Source: Clostridia bacterium (lineage in GTDB: Bacteria > Bacillota > Clostridia > Oscillospirales > Butyricicoccaceae). Taken from it: a DNA stretch of 5,675 nucleotides. The notes under the pieces were generated by a model. It was not told where the DNA came from and searched no databases. It saw only the letters and a list, made by a program, of their open reading frames with translations. The position numbers and the translations under genes were made by a program. This document shows, in pieces, positions 1 to 4,671 of this stretch; the stretch's first letter is position 1; the number at the start of each line of letters is the position of its first letter. The DNA lies in the NCBI GenBank assembly GCA_017547995.1, contig JAFYNW010000061.1, positions 1-5,675 on the forward strand. Reading direction: 5' to 3'.

Positions 1-2
1 AC

Positions 3-23
3 AAAGCCTTGCCTGTGGCTTTT
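3..23 (+). terminator. Possible weak terminator of a gene left of the window
   Basis: AAAGCC (3-8) can pair with GGCTTT (17-22) across an 8-nt loop, and the run TTTT at 20-23 follows. It resembles the two clearer terminators at 2147-2174 and 5332-5357, which also have an AAAGCC..GGCTTT base. The upstream gene is outside the window, so this is tentative. The stretch 24-155 that follows contains no gene I can support, only a short palindrome (TTTTCCGGAAAA near 91-102). Confidence 0.4.
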
Positions 24-155
24 ATCCATTCTGACGAAAAAATATCTCGCCCATGAATGTACTATGATTTGGTTTCAGGTCGCTTTTTCTTTTCCGGAAA
101 ACCTAATGTACAATTTGCAAAGCACAATGAATAGGAATGGATGGGTTTTATCCGT

Positions 156-217
156 GCGGGATGTCGACGAGCGCCATCCCCTACGCTTTGTAGGGTACGG
201 CATTTATGACGTACCGC
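156..217. repeat. Head-to-head pair of REP-like palindromes
   Basis: Two REP-like units face each other across 5 nt. The left unit (156-184, GTAG end on the minus strand) has stem GGGATG (158-163) with CATCCC (175-180), then a T164.C174 mismatch, then CG/CG. The right unit (190-217, plus) is GTAG followed by GGTACG (194-199) pairing with CGTACC (210-215), a G200.A209 mismatch, CAT/ATG and a TT loop, ending in GC. Both share the design GTAG, six-base stem, mismatch, short inner stem, then CCGC or CCCGC. The right unit is identical in sequence to the unit at 4800-4827, which lies in the opposite orientation. Confidence 0.85.
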
Positions 218-269
218 TTTGCTATCATGCTTTCCGAATTATACATTCAAGATTTCCGGGAGTTTGTAA

Positions 270-485
270 ATGAATTGCATCAGAGATGCATGAATTGAAA
301 TCATAGATTTCATGAATTGATACTGCGTATCATGAATTGTTTGTTTCACAAACATTAAGGTGTGACTTCGTCACGTTTATTAAATAGCGCCGCAGGCATC
401 TTAATGCACCGCAGGTGCAATTCATGTGCGACGCGCAATTTATGGCGAAGCCAATTCATTTCAAAAAAACATCGTTTTTTTGAAA
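270..485. repeat. Array of ten small hairpins with a self-complementary linker system
   Basis: Ten consecutive hairpins, most with a 3-nt loop: GCATC-AGA-GATGC (277-289), GAAATC-ATA-GATTTC (297-311), GATAC-TGC-GTATC (319-331), GTTTGT-TTC-ACAAAC (339-353), GTGAC-TTC-GTCAC (362-374), GCC-GCA-GGC (389-397), GCACC-GCA-GGTGC (406-418), TGCG-ACG-CGCA (427-437), GGC-GAA-GCC (444-452), and a 12-bp stem with ATC loop (459-485). Stem sequences all differ but pairing is kept. Linkers are ATGAATT at 270, 290, 312 and 332; ATTAAG at 354; CTTAAT at 400; AATTCAT at 419 and 453; AATTTAT at 437. The right-half linkers are the reverse complements of the left-half ones. The block lies downstream of the rpsO terminator and contains no gene. 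I do not recognise it as a named element. It is not CRISPR, because the constant part is only 7 nt. Confidence 0.85.
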
Positions 486-512
486 AAGAGGTGACAGATA
501 TGCCACCTCTTT
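479..512 (-). terminator. rpsO terminator
   Basis: Read on the minus strand, AAAGAGGTG (complement of 504-512) pairs with CACCTCTTT (complement of 485-493), a 9-bp stem with a 10-nt loop, followed by TTC. It begins 12 nt after the rpsO stop codon. The T-run overlaps the base of the last hairpin of the repeat array (459-485), so the two structures share bases and compete. Confidence 0.85.
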
Positions 513-524
513 ATTAAACCAAGA

Positions 525-791
525 TTACTTACGGAGACCGAGCTTTTCGATGAGTGTTCTGTAACGTTCGATGTCTGTTCTCTGGAGGTATGCGAGGAGC
601 TTACGACGCTGACCAACCATCTTGAGGAGACCACGCTGAGAGTGGTTGTCCTTGTGGTGAACCTTCATGTGTTCTGTGAGTTCGTTGATACGAGCTGTGA
701 GAACTGCTACCTGTACTTCTGGGGAACCTGTGTCGCCTTCGTGAATAGCGTATGCCTTGATAATTTCTGTCTTCTTGTCCTTGAGGATCAT
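525..791 (-). CDS. rpsO: 30S ribosomal protein S15
   Basis: Encodes 88 residues, the usual length of S15, a primary 16S rRNA-binding protein of the 30S platform. It binds the three-way junction of the central domain and helps recruit S6/S18. The signature block is intact: GDTGSPEVQVA (residues 19-29), then HHKDNHSQRGLL (45-56) and MVGQRRKLLAYL. The family's RNA-contact residues T21, G22, Q27, R34, D48 and S51 are all present, and the C-terminus IEKLGLRK is typical. The ATG is fixed by AAAGGTG in AAGAAAGGTG (801-810), 9 nt upstream. The gene is monocistronic: promoter at 878-906, terminator at 479-512. It is next to the CYTH gene and not to pnp, a common neighbour of rpsO in bacteria. The leader can form competing stems, suggesting S15 autoregulation, which is an inference. 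Confidence 0.98.
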   Translation of the reverse strand: MILKDKKTEIIKAYAIHEGDTGSPEVQVAVLTARINELTEHMKVHHKDNHSQRGLLKMVGQRRKLLAYLQRTDIERYRTLIEKLGLRK

Positions 792-871
792 AGTGTTTTA
801 CACCTTTCTTAAATAAATATTTCCTATGGCGAAGCCCAAAGCCGGTGTGGTCAATCGGCTGCGCACACGGT
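792..871 (-). promoter_or_regulatory. rpsO 5' leader with competing stems (possible S15 autoregulatory element)
   Basis: This is the roughly 80-nt leader between the predicted start of transcription (near 871) and the rpsO ATG. On the minus strand GTGTG (868-864) can pair with CACAC (849-845), while AGCCG (860-856) can pair with CGGCT (844-840). The two helices interleave. The connecting loops (3, 6 and 0 nt) look too short for both full stems to coexist in a standard pseudoknot, so they are more likely alternative or partial. A third small hairpin GGC-TTC-GCC (836-828) follows. In several bacteria S15 represses its own mRNA through such structures; applying that here is inference. Confidence 0.5.
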
Positions 872-877
872 GAGAAT

Positions 878-906
878 ATAATAACATAATTTATGGGAAT
901 TGTCAA
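878..906 (-). promoter_or_regulatory. rpsO promoter
   Basis: Minus-strand TTGACA (complement of 901-906), 17-nt spacer, TATTAT (complement of 878-883). The -35 is consensus and the -10 has one mismatch. It predicts transcription from about 871, giving an 80-nt leader. It lies directly beyond the terminator of the preceding CYTH gene, so rpsO is independently transcribed. Confidence 0.85.
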
Positions 907-920
907 GAGGAAAATTGCGG

Positions 921-948
921 AAAAATAAGGGCGGATATCCTCCGCCCC
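921..948 (-). terminator. Terminator of the CYTH-domain gene
   Basis: On the minus strand GGGCGGA (complement of 941-947) pairs with TCCGCCC (complement of 929-935) across a 5-nt loop, followed by TTATTTTT. It starts about 10 nt past the stop codon of the CYTH gene and insulates rpsO from it. Confidence 0.9.
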
Positions 949-957
949 TTTGTGATT

Positions 958-1542
958 TTACAGCTTTTTTGCTCTGTGGAGTTTTGAACGCTTTTCGACG
1001 TTGAGGTTATATTTTTCAAGTGACATAAGGAAAAGTGCAAAGCCCTTTTCGTCGCCCTTTTTCAGCTCGATTTCCATCTCGAGAATATCGTCCTCGCCGC
1101 CGTTTCTGCCCCACATTTTGCCTGTATCGTGGGAGATTTCCACAGTTGCACCAGGCACGTCAAAGACGTACTTTCTGCGGACGAATTCCATCTTTGCAAT
1201 GGACACAAGCTGACGCTGACGGATGTTTTCCACAATCTGTGCAAGACGCTCGTTCTTTGCAAAATGGTCGAAAGCCACGTTTATGTCGTCGGTTGCGATT
1301 TCCTCTTCCTCACGGACGGCAATGCCATCGATATTGTTGAGCGAACACTTCATTGTGTATACGCTGACACCGTTTTCACCTCTGTTGCGGACGGAGATTT
1401 TATTCTGCGAAAGGTATCCATCGGTTGTATCGAGATAATTTGCCGCCATACCCACTGTTTCTTCATTTTCAAGACCGAGGTCGAGAGCGATTTTCGCAAA
1501 CGTTTCGTAAGAAACAGGTGCATACTTGATTTCAATTTCCAT
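958..1542 (-). CDS. CYTH-domain protein (triphosphate tunnel metalloenzyme fold)
   Basis: A 194-residue protein with the CYTH hallmark ExExK at its very N-terminus (E2, E4, K6). Further charged residues are spaced as in triphosphate tunnel metalloenzymes: R52/R54 and K65, the acidic run E78-E81, R122/R123/K124, E135 and D139, and E155/E157/E159. The C-terminal SKLHRA (186-191) resembles the family's SKYERA motif. Members hydrolyse inorganic or thiamine triphosphate, or act as class IV adenylyl cyclases, using Mg or Mn inside an eight-stranded barrel; which substrate applies cannot be read here. The start at 1542 is chosen because AAAAGGAG (complement of 1550-1557) lies 7 nt upstream and ExExK must be N-terminal. 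An open frame continues upstream to 2157 but crosses zapA and is spurious. The gene has its own promoter and terminator. Confidence 0.92.
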   Translation of the reverse strand: MEIEIKYAPVSYETFAKIALDLGLENEETVGMAANYLDTTDGYLSQNKISVRNRGENGVSVYTMKCSLNNIDGIAVREEEEIATDDINVAFDHFAKNERLAQIVENIRQRQLVSIAKMEFVRRKYVFDVPGATVEISHDTGKMWGRNGGEDDILEMEIELKKGDEKGFALFLMSLEKYNLNVEKRSKLHRAKKL

Positions 1543-1581
1543 AATGTGACTCCTTTTCAAAGACGTTTTTCCTATACTTTT

Positions 1582-1610
1582 ATAATAAAATCGGGTTGAT
1601 ATTTTGTCAA
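1582..1610 (-). promoter_or_regulatory. Promoter of the CYTH-domain gene
   Basis: Minus-strand TTGACA (complement of 1605-1610), 17-nt spacer, TATTAT (complement of 1582-1587). It predicts a start near 1575 and a leader of about 33 nt. Its -35 half overlaps the spacer of the zapA promoter on the other strand, so the two genes diverge from interlocked promoters. Confidence 0.85.
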
Positions 1611-1624
1611 TACTTTGATATAAT
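1596..1624 (+). promoter_or_regulatory. zapA promoter
   Basis: TTGATA (1596-1601), 17-nt spacer, consensus TATAAT (1619-1624). The start is expected near 1631, giving a leader of about 26 nt. Bases 1596-1610 are shared with the oppositely directed CYTH-gene promoter, so polymerase should not be able to occupy both at once. Confidence 0.88.
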
Positions 1625-1656
1625 TTATCTGTAATATAAACTCGGGAGATACAGAT

Positions 1657-1893
1657 ATGAAAAACAAGGTTACTGTTACAATCGGCGGTCTTGACTACAC
1701 AATTCTTGCCGAAGAAAGCGAAGAACATATCAAGCGTGCTGCGGCTCTCGTAGACCGCAAGATGGCAGAGCTCAATGATGCTCCGCTTTCTGCTGTGCAG
1801 AAGGCTGTTCTCGCTGCCCTCAACATCGCAGACGATTACTACAAGCATCAGGATTCTATGAGCGAGCTTCGTCAGCAACTTTTGAGAAGATAA
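1657..1893 (+). CDS. zapA: Cell division protein ZapA
   Basis: A 78-residue ZapA, which binds and bundles FtsZ filaments at the division ring in the cytoplasm. The N-terminal part carries the family pattern VTIGGLDYTI (residues 7-16), the ESEEHIKRAA helix start and the VDRKM segment (32-36). The long helix contains the most conserved ZapA stretch, KAVLAALNIADDYY (49-62). The start is supported by GGGAG (1644-1648), 8 nt before ATG. It is slightly shorter than well-known homologues (about 85 residues in Bacillus, 109 in Escherichia): the coiled-coil tail stops after MSELRQQLLRR, so the dimer/tetramer helix is short. It is transcribed alone, with a strong promoter and a terminator at 1959-1989, and diverges from the CYTH gene. 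Confidence 0.95.
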   Translation: MKNKVTVTIGGLDYTILAEESEEHIKRAAALVDRKMAELNDAPLSAVQKAVLAALNIADDYYKHQDSMSELRQQLLRR

Positions 1894-1910
1894 TATAGCA
1901 ACTACTTTCC

Positions 1911-1945
1911 CACAAGCCTGCGCGGCCGCAGGTGTTAGTGTTGTG
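1911..1945 (+). other. Stem-loop in the zapA 3' untranslated region
   Basis: CCTGCG (1917-1922) pairs exactly with CGCAGG (1927-1932) around a 4-nt loop. The outer CACAA (1911-1915) pairs with TTGTG (1941-1945), leaving an asymmetric internal loop. It sits between the zapA stop and its terminator, so it would be in the mRNA 3' end or in a small RNA processed from it. In proteobacteria the 6S RNA gene follows zapA, but this piece is far too short for 6S RNA. Confidence 0.5.
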
Positions 1946-1958
1946 CATAAAATTATTG

Positions 1959-1989
1959 AGCCGTCCATATTGGGCGGCTTTTGTTTTGT
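1959..1989 (+). terminator. zapA terminator
   Basis: GCCGTCC (1960-1966) pairs with GGGCGGC (1972-1978) across ATATT, with A1959-T1979 extending the stem, followed by the T-rich TTTTGTTTTG. It lies 66 nt after the zapA stop. Confidence 0.88.
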
Positions 1990-2000
1990 TGATAAACTGT

Positions 2001-2049
2001 GTAGGGTGCATTCACGAATGCACCGCGGACGAGCAATGCTCGCCCCTAC
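2001..2049. repeat. Tail-to-tail pair of REP-like palindromes
   Basis: The left unit (2001-2026, plus) is GTAG, then GGTGCATTC pairing with GAATGCACC, then GC. The right unit (2025-2049, minus) has CGAGC (2030-2034) pairing with GCTCG (2038-2042) and ends in CTAC. The central CCGCGG is shared by both. The pair recurs at 3744-3792: the left unit is identical there and the right unit differs at three positions, two of which exchange a G-C pair for C-G. Confidence 0.88.
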
Positions 2050-2050
2050 G

Positions 2051-2086
2051 TTGTCATTCTGAATGAACGTGAAGAATCTCCCGCGG
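2051..2086 (+). repeat. Extragenic repeat of the GTCATTCTGA..GAAGAATCTC type
   Basis: The segment starts TTGTCATTCTGAATGA and ends GAAGAATCTCCCGCGG. I recognise the frame GTCATTCTGA(N)..GAAGAATCT as a short extragenic repeat seen in many bacterial genomes; that is memory, not a search. It contains the palindrome TCATTC-T-GAATGA (2054-2066). It is inserted between REP-like units. Confidence 0.5.
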
Positions 2087-2099
2087 CTTACACAATCCC

Positions 2100-2127
2100 G
2101 TAGGGAATGGCGTCCCCGACATTCCGC
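2100..2127 (+). repeat. Solo REP-like palindrome
   Basis: GTAG (2100-2103) followed by GGAATG pairing with CATTCC, a G.A mismatch, inner CG/CG, and terminal GC. It is 28 nt, the same as other full-length units. It lies between the convergent zapA and MATE transcription units, 20 nt from the MATE terminator. Confidence 0.8.
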
Positions 2128-2146
2128 CTTAATAAACGAATACACC

Positions 2147-2174
2147 AAAAAAGCCACTCGGGTGAGTGGCTTTT
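2147..2174 (-). terminator. Terminator of the MATE gene (probably bidirectional)
   Basis: GCCACTC (2153-2159) and GAGTGGC (2164-2170) form a 7-bp stem with GGGT loop, extended by AAAA/TTTT. On the minus strand it is followed by six T, starting 5 nt after the MATE stop codon. The plus strand also has TTTT after it. Confidence 0.93.
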
Positions 2175-2178
2175 ATAT

Positions 2179-3519
2179 TTACGCGTCAACGAGATTCTTT
2201 TCTTTCCAGCCGCCTTTTTTCCAGCGGAAGATGAAGCATATTGCGCGGAAGACTTCGTCTGTCGCCTGAGCGAGCCATACGCCTGCAAGTCCCATACCCA
2301 TAACGACACCGAAGATATATGAGAACAATACTGCGACCAGCCACGCGGAAATTACGCCCATCATAACAGGGAATTTGATGTCGCCCGCCGCCTGCAGACA
2401 GCGCACGAAGCATATATTGACCGCTCTGCCCTGCTCGAGCACGAGGTCAATCATCATTACGATTTTACCCATTCGCAAAACCTCCGGGTCGGAGGAGAAA
2501 AGACCGAAGAAAAAGTCGGAGAAAAGCACGATAATGGTGGAGGCCACGAGAGAGGAAAGCATCGAAGCCTTGAGCGTCTTCCATACGCGCTTGTCGGTTT
2601 CCTCAATCTGCCTTGCACCAAGCATGTGGCCAATCATAACCTGAGTTGCCTGCGCGAGAGCCGAGGTGAGAATGTAGGTAATCATGGCAAGCATGGAAAC
2701 GTAGACCTTGACTGTGATGGTCGTCGTGCCGAAAAGGTTGATAAAGCCCATGATTACAACCTGAGAAAGGCTGTACGCGAAGTTTTCGCCCGCACTTGGC
2801 AAGCCGATGCCCAGCTGTTTCTTGAACAAATCCTTTGGGAAAGGCTTGAGGCACTTGAGTGTGATTTTCACGCCGACGTGCTTTCTGAACATATAAATCA
2901 TAAGCATTACGCCGACGAAACGGCTGACCGTTGTGGAAATCGCAACGCCTGCAACACCGAGTGCAGGAATTGGGCCGACGCCGTTGATGAGAATAACGTT
3001 GCCGATGATGTTGAGAATATTCATCACAACGTTTGCCACCATGCTCTGCTTCATAAACTTATTGGAGCGGAGGAGTGCGGCGAAGGTCATGCTCATCGCC
3101 TGAAGGAAGATGAATGAGCCTGTGAGGACGATGTAAGTCTTTGCCTCAGGGAGTACTTCGGCAGGGACGCTCATGATTCTGAAAAGCGTGCCGCTGAAAA
3201 GGAAGATGATAAGGCTGATTGCCACAGAAATGATAAGATTTACGATGATGGAGAGGGAGTAAATCTGCTCCACCTTATCCTCCTGCTTTGCGCCCTTGTA
3301 CTGTGTGATGAGGATGATGGATGCTGTGCAAAGCACGTTGAAGGCAAGGACGAGGAAATTGAGAATCTGGTTTGCGTTGCCGACGGCCGCAACGGCTGTT
3401 GCCGAATATCTGGAAATCATCATCTGGTCGATATTGCCCATCAGCATCTGGAGAATGAGCTCAACGAAAATCGGCCATGTCAGCGAGAAAAGAAGTCCCG
3501 GACGTTTAAGTTTTGCCAT
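2179..3519 (-). CDS. MATE-family multidrug/toxin efflux transporter
   Basis: A 446-residue integral membrane protein of the MATE family, whose members export cationic drugs or other small molecules in exchange for Na+ or H+. Length and about 12 hydrophobic segments match a complete two-lobe transporter. The N-lobe starts WPIFVELILQMLMGNIDQM (residues 15-33) with the expected Asp at 31, and holds ALLRSNKFMKQSMVANVV (148-165). The C-lobe starts at GIGLPSAGENFAY (237-249), the counterpart of the first motif. RCLQAAGDIKFPVMMG (373-388) mirrors the first-lobe LRS motif. The tail is basic and cytoplasmic (RWKKGGWKEKN). Start: ATG at 3519 with AAAGGA (complement of 3528-3533) 8 nt away. The nearest strong promoter is at 3893-3921, so the mRNA would have a long repeat-filled leader. 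Substrate unknown. Confidence 0.96.
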   Translation of the reverse strand: MAKLKRPGLLFSLTWPIFVELILQMLMGNIDQMMISRYSATAVAAVGNANQILNFLVLAFNVLCTASIILITQYKGAKQEDKVEQIYSLSIIVNLIISVAISLIIFLFSGTLFRIMSVPAEVLPEAKTYIVLTGSFIFLQAMSMTFAALLRSNKFMKQSMVANVVMNILNIIGNVILINGVGPIPALGVAGVAISTTVSRFVGVMLMIYMFRKHVGVKITLKCLKPFPKDLFKKQLGIGLPSAGENFAYSLSQVVIMGFINLFGTTTITVKVYVSMLAMITYILTSALAQATQVMIGHMLGARQIEETDKRVWKTLKASMLSSLVASTIIVLFSDFFFGLFSSDPEVLRMGKIVMMIDLVLEQGRAVNICFVRCLQAAGDIKFPVMMGVISAWLVAVLFSYIFGVVMGMGLAGVWLAQATDEVFRAICFIFRWKKGGWKEKNLVDA

Positions 3520-3558
3520 AGCGTAGTCCTTTCTTTATAGATGAAAATATTGGTGTGA

Positions 3559-3650
3559 GTTATATTCGCTTACGCGGGTTGTATTGCTTTGCAGTTATAT
3601 TTGCGATGCAAGTTATATTGCCATACGGCAGTTAAGGTATCTGCGATGCA
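3559..3650. repeat. Second hairpin/linker array, in the MATE leader
   Basis: Five small hairpins separated by GTTATATT or close variants: CGC-TTAC-GCG (3567-3576), TGC-TTT-GCA (3585-3593), TTGC-GAT-GCAA (3601-3611), TGCC-ATAC-GGCA (3619-3630) and GTATC-TGC-GATGC (3637-3649, one G.U pair). Linkers lie at 3559-3566, 3578-3585 (GTTGTATT), 3594-3601 and 3612-3619. A further forward copy is at 3794-3801 and an inverted copy, AATATAAC, at 3848-3855 beyond the REP cluster. The design (variable stems, constant linker, linker inverted on the far side) is that of the array at 270-485 with another linker. Confidence 0.75.
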
Positions 3651-3659
3651 TTGAATAAG

Positions 3660-3687
3660 GCGGTACGTCATAAATGCCGTCCCCTAC
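3660..3687 (-). repeat. REP-like palindrome
   Basis: GTAG is on the minus strand (CTAC at 3684-3687). The stem pairs GGTACG (3662-3667) with CGTCCC with one extra mismatch, and CAT/ATG is inside. It is the same unit as 190-217 and 4800-4827 with one or two changes. Together with the preceding hairpin (3636-3650) it forms a 52-nt composite also present at 4777-4827. Confidence 0.85.
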
Positions 3688-3707
3688 AAATAAAATGATA
3701 TATTACT

Positions 3708-3735
3708 GCGGGACGTCGAGGGCGCCGTCCCCTAC
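3708..3735 (-). repeat. REP-like palindrome
   Basis: GTAG is on the minus strand (CTAC at 3732-3735). Stem GGGACG/CGTCCC, T3716.C3725 mismatch, inner CG/CG around AGGG. It is nearly the same as 5264-5291, where the mismatched T and C have exchanged sides (C5272.T5281). Confidence 0.88.
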
Positions 3736-3743
3736 AAGATTAT

Positions 3744-3792
3744 GTAGGGTGCATTCACGAATGCACCGCGGACGACCAATGGCCGCCCCTAC
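3744..3792. repeat. Tail-to-tail pair of REP-like palindromes
   Basis: A second copy of the pair at 2001-2049. The left unit (3744-3769, plus) is identical over all 26 nt. The right unit (3768-3792, minus) has C3776 and G3782 where the other copy has G2033 and C2039, a compensatory exchange that keeps the stem. The flanks differ, so only the pair is duplicated. Confidence 0.9.
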
Positions 3793-3815
3793 GGTTATAT
3801 TTTTGTGGTTTTGTT

Positions 3816-3843
3816 GTAGGGGAGGGTCTCTGTGCCCTCCCGC
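3816..3843 (+). repeat. REP-like palindrome
   Basis: GTAG (3816-3819), stem GGGAGGG/CCCTCCC with a longer TCTCTGTG centre, terminal GC. Its stem is unlike the other units but the head, tail and 28-nt length are kept. It is bracketed by GTTATATT (3794-3801) and the inverse AATATAAC (3848-3855). Confidence 0.8.
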
Positions 3844-3892
3844 ATATAATATAACCTGCAGAATGCCCTGAAATTTTTAATGCAATATAAAT

Positions 3893-3921
3893 ATTATACC
3901 CCCGAAGTTTGATTGTGTCAA
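3893..3921 (-). promoter_or_regulatory. Consensus promoter upstream of the MATE gene
   Basis: Minus-strand TTGACA (complement of 3916-3921), 17-nt spacer, TATAAT (complement of 3893-3898): a perfect sigma-A match. Transcription from about 3886 runs towards the MATE gene, giving a leader of about 365 nt that contains four REP-like segments and the second hairpin array. I see no closer promoter of comparable quality. Confidence 0.82.
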
Positions 3922-3974
3922 TTATGCGTGGTGCACCAATTTTTTAATGAAAAGTGAATAATCCCCCAAAGCTC

Positions 3975-4003
3975 TTGCCAAAAATGCCGTGATATTATAT
4001 AAT
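3975..4003 (+). promoter_or_regulatory. Promoter of the membrane-anchored protein gene
   Basis: TTGCCA (3975-3980), 17-nt spacer, TATAAT (3998-4003). The start is expected near 4010, a leader of about 29 nt. The TTG at 4006 precedes that start, which argues for the ATG at 4039 as the real initiation codon. It diverges from the MATE promoter. Confidence 0.85.
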
Positions 4004-4038
4004 TTTTGTTAAAAAAATCAGGTACCCGGAGAAATCCT

Positions 4039-4665
4039 ATGAAAAAGAAGATGATAATCTTCCTTTCCGTCCTGTTTTGTGGAATTATTGCATTTTTTGC
4101 ATTTCAGACTATACTGCGCGAGGTCAATTCACGCTATGCCTTTAACGAAAAGGACAAGGTTGTGGTTTTCGATACACGCGTGGCGTCTGTTATTGCCCGA
4201 CTCGACAGACAAATGGCAAAGGAAGGCTATAATATAGATAAAAAGACCGTGGGCAGCGGCGAAATCCACGGCGCAGAGCAGCTGATGACTCATAATGGGG
4301 TCAATATGCGTCTGCTTGACGTGAAAAACAGCTATTCCCGTCTTGCCGAAAAGGTGGGGACAGAGAGTGGCTATACAGAAAAGCAGGAGGACGTCGTCAT
4401 CGAATGCCGTTTCATCCTTGTTGAGGACAGAATTGACAGGGCTTTGGGCGGCGGATATTACGCTTACTCGGGCTCGATGCGCAGAAGCGACTGCACGACG
4501 TATTTTTACTGCGATGCCGCGGGCAACGTGGTTGACACCGATAAGGAAAAGCTGCAGCGCACAGGGCAAAACTTTGGCGGCAGCCTCGGCAGCCTCATAA
4601 CGATGGCGTATAATAATTACGTCGCGCAGGTCGACCTGCCAAGTGCCTTTGAAGGCTATGAATAG
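4039..4665 (+). CDS. Unrecognised protein with N-terminal membrane anchor or signal peptide
   Basis: A 208-residue protein I cannot assign to a family. It starts with lysines (MKKKM) and a hydrophobic stretch of about 20 residues (IIFLSVLFCGIIAFFAFQTI), so it is exported or anchored with the rest outside the membrane. A C14-G pair lies in the hydrophobic part, but the context (VLFCG) is a poor lipobox. The outer part has alternating polar and hydrophobic segments, a Gly/Tyr patch ALGGGYYAYSGSMRRSD (about 135-151), TTYFYCDAAGNVVD (about 153-166) and a Gly/Ser-rich FGGSLGSL near the end. Cys at about 117, 152 and 158 might bond. The start at 4039 has GGAG (4028-4031) 7 nt upstream; a TTG at 4006 would add 11 residues but lies before the predicted transcript start. 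The gene stands alone between its promoter and a strong terminator. Confidence 0.85.
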   Translation: MKKKMIIFLSVLFCGIIAFFAFQTILREVNSRYAFNEKDKVVVFDTRVASVIARLDRQMAKEGYNIDKKTVGSGEIHGAEQLMTHNGVNMRLLDVKNSYSRLAEKVGTESGYTEKQEDVVIECRFILVEDRIDRALGGGYYAYSGSMRRSDCTTYFYCDAAGNVVDTDKEKLQRTGQNFGGSLGSLITMAYNNYVAQVDLPSAFEGYE

Positions 4666-4671
4666 AATAAA

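Noticed and set aside
64..273. Short plus-strand open frame at the left edge
   Set aside because: It runs through two REP-like units, with no ribosome binding site or recognisable protein.
270..485. CRISPR-like array
   Set aside because: The constant part is only 7 nt, changes orientation midway, and the intervening pieces are inverted repeats of 9-15 nt, not unique spacers of about 30 nt; no cas genes are present.
601..906. Minus-strand open frame overlapping rpsO
   Set aside because: It is a frame-shifted shadow of rpsO that begins within the promoter and leader.
1894..1990. 6S RNA gene after zapA
   Set aside because: The interval to the terminator is under 100 nt, about half of a 6S RNA, and the long bubble-flanked stem is missing.
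1543..2157. N-terminal extension of the CYTH protein to about 399 residues
   Set aside because: It would run antisense through zapA and the REP pair, lacks a ribosome binding site, and places ExExK far from the N-terminus; the ATG at 1542 has a strong AAAAGGAG.
3674..3871. Open frame over the REP cluster
   Set aside because: Its codons are made of palindromic repeat units (GTAGGGG, CCCCTAC); no start signal.
4006..4038. TTG start adding 11 residues to the membrane-anchored protein
   Set aside because: The TTG lies at the predicted transcript start with no Shine-Dalgarno; the ATG at 4039 has GGAG 7 nt upstream and gives a typical Lys-rich signal start.
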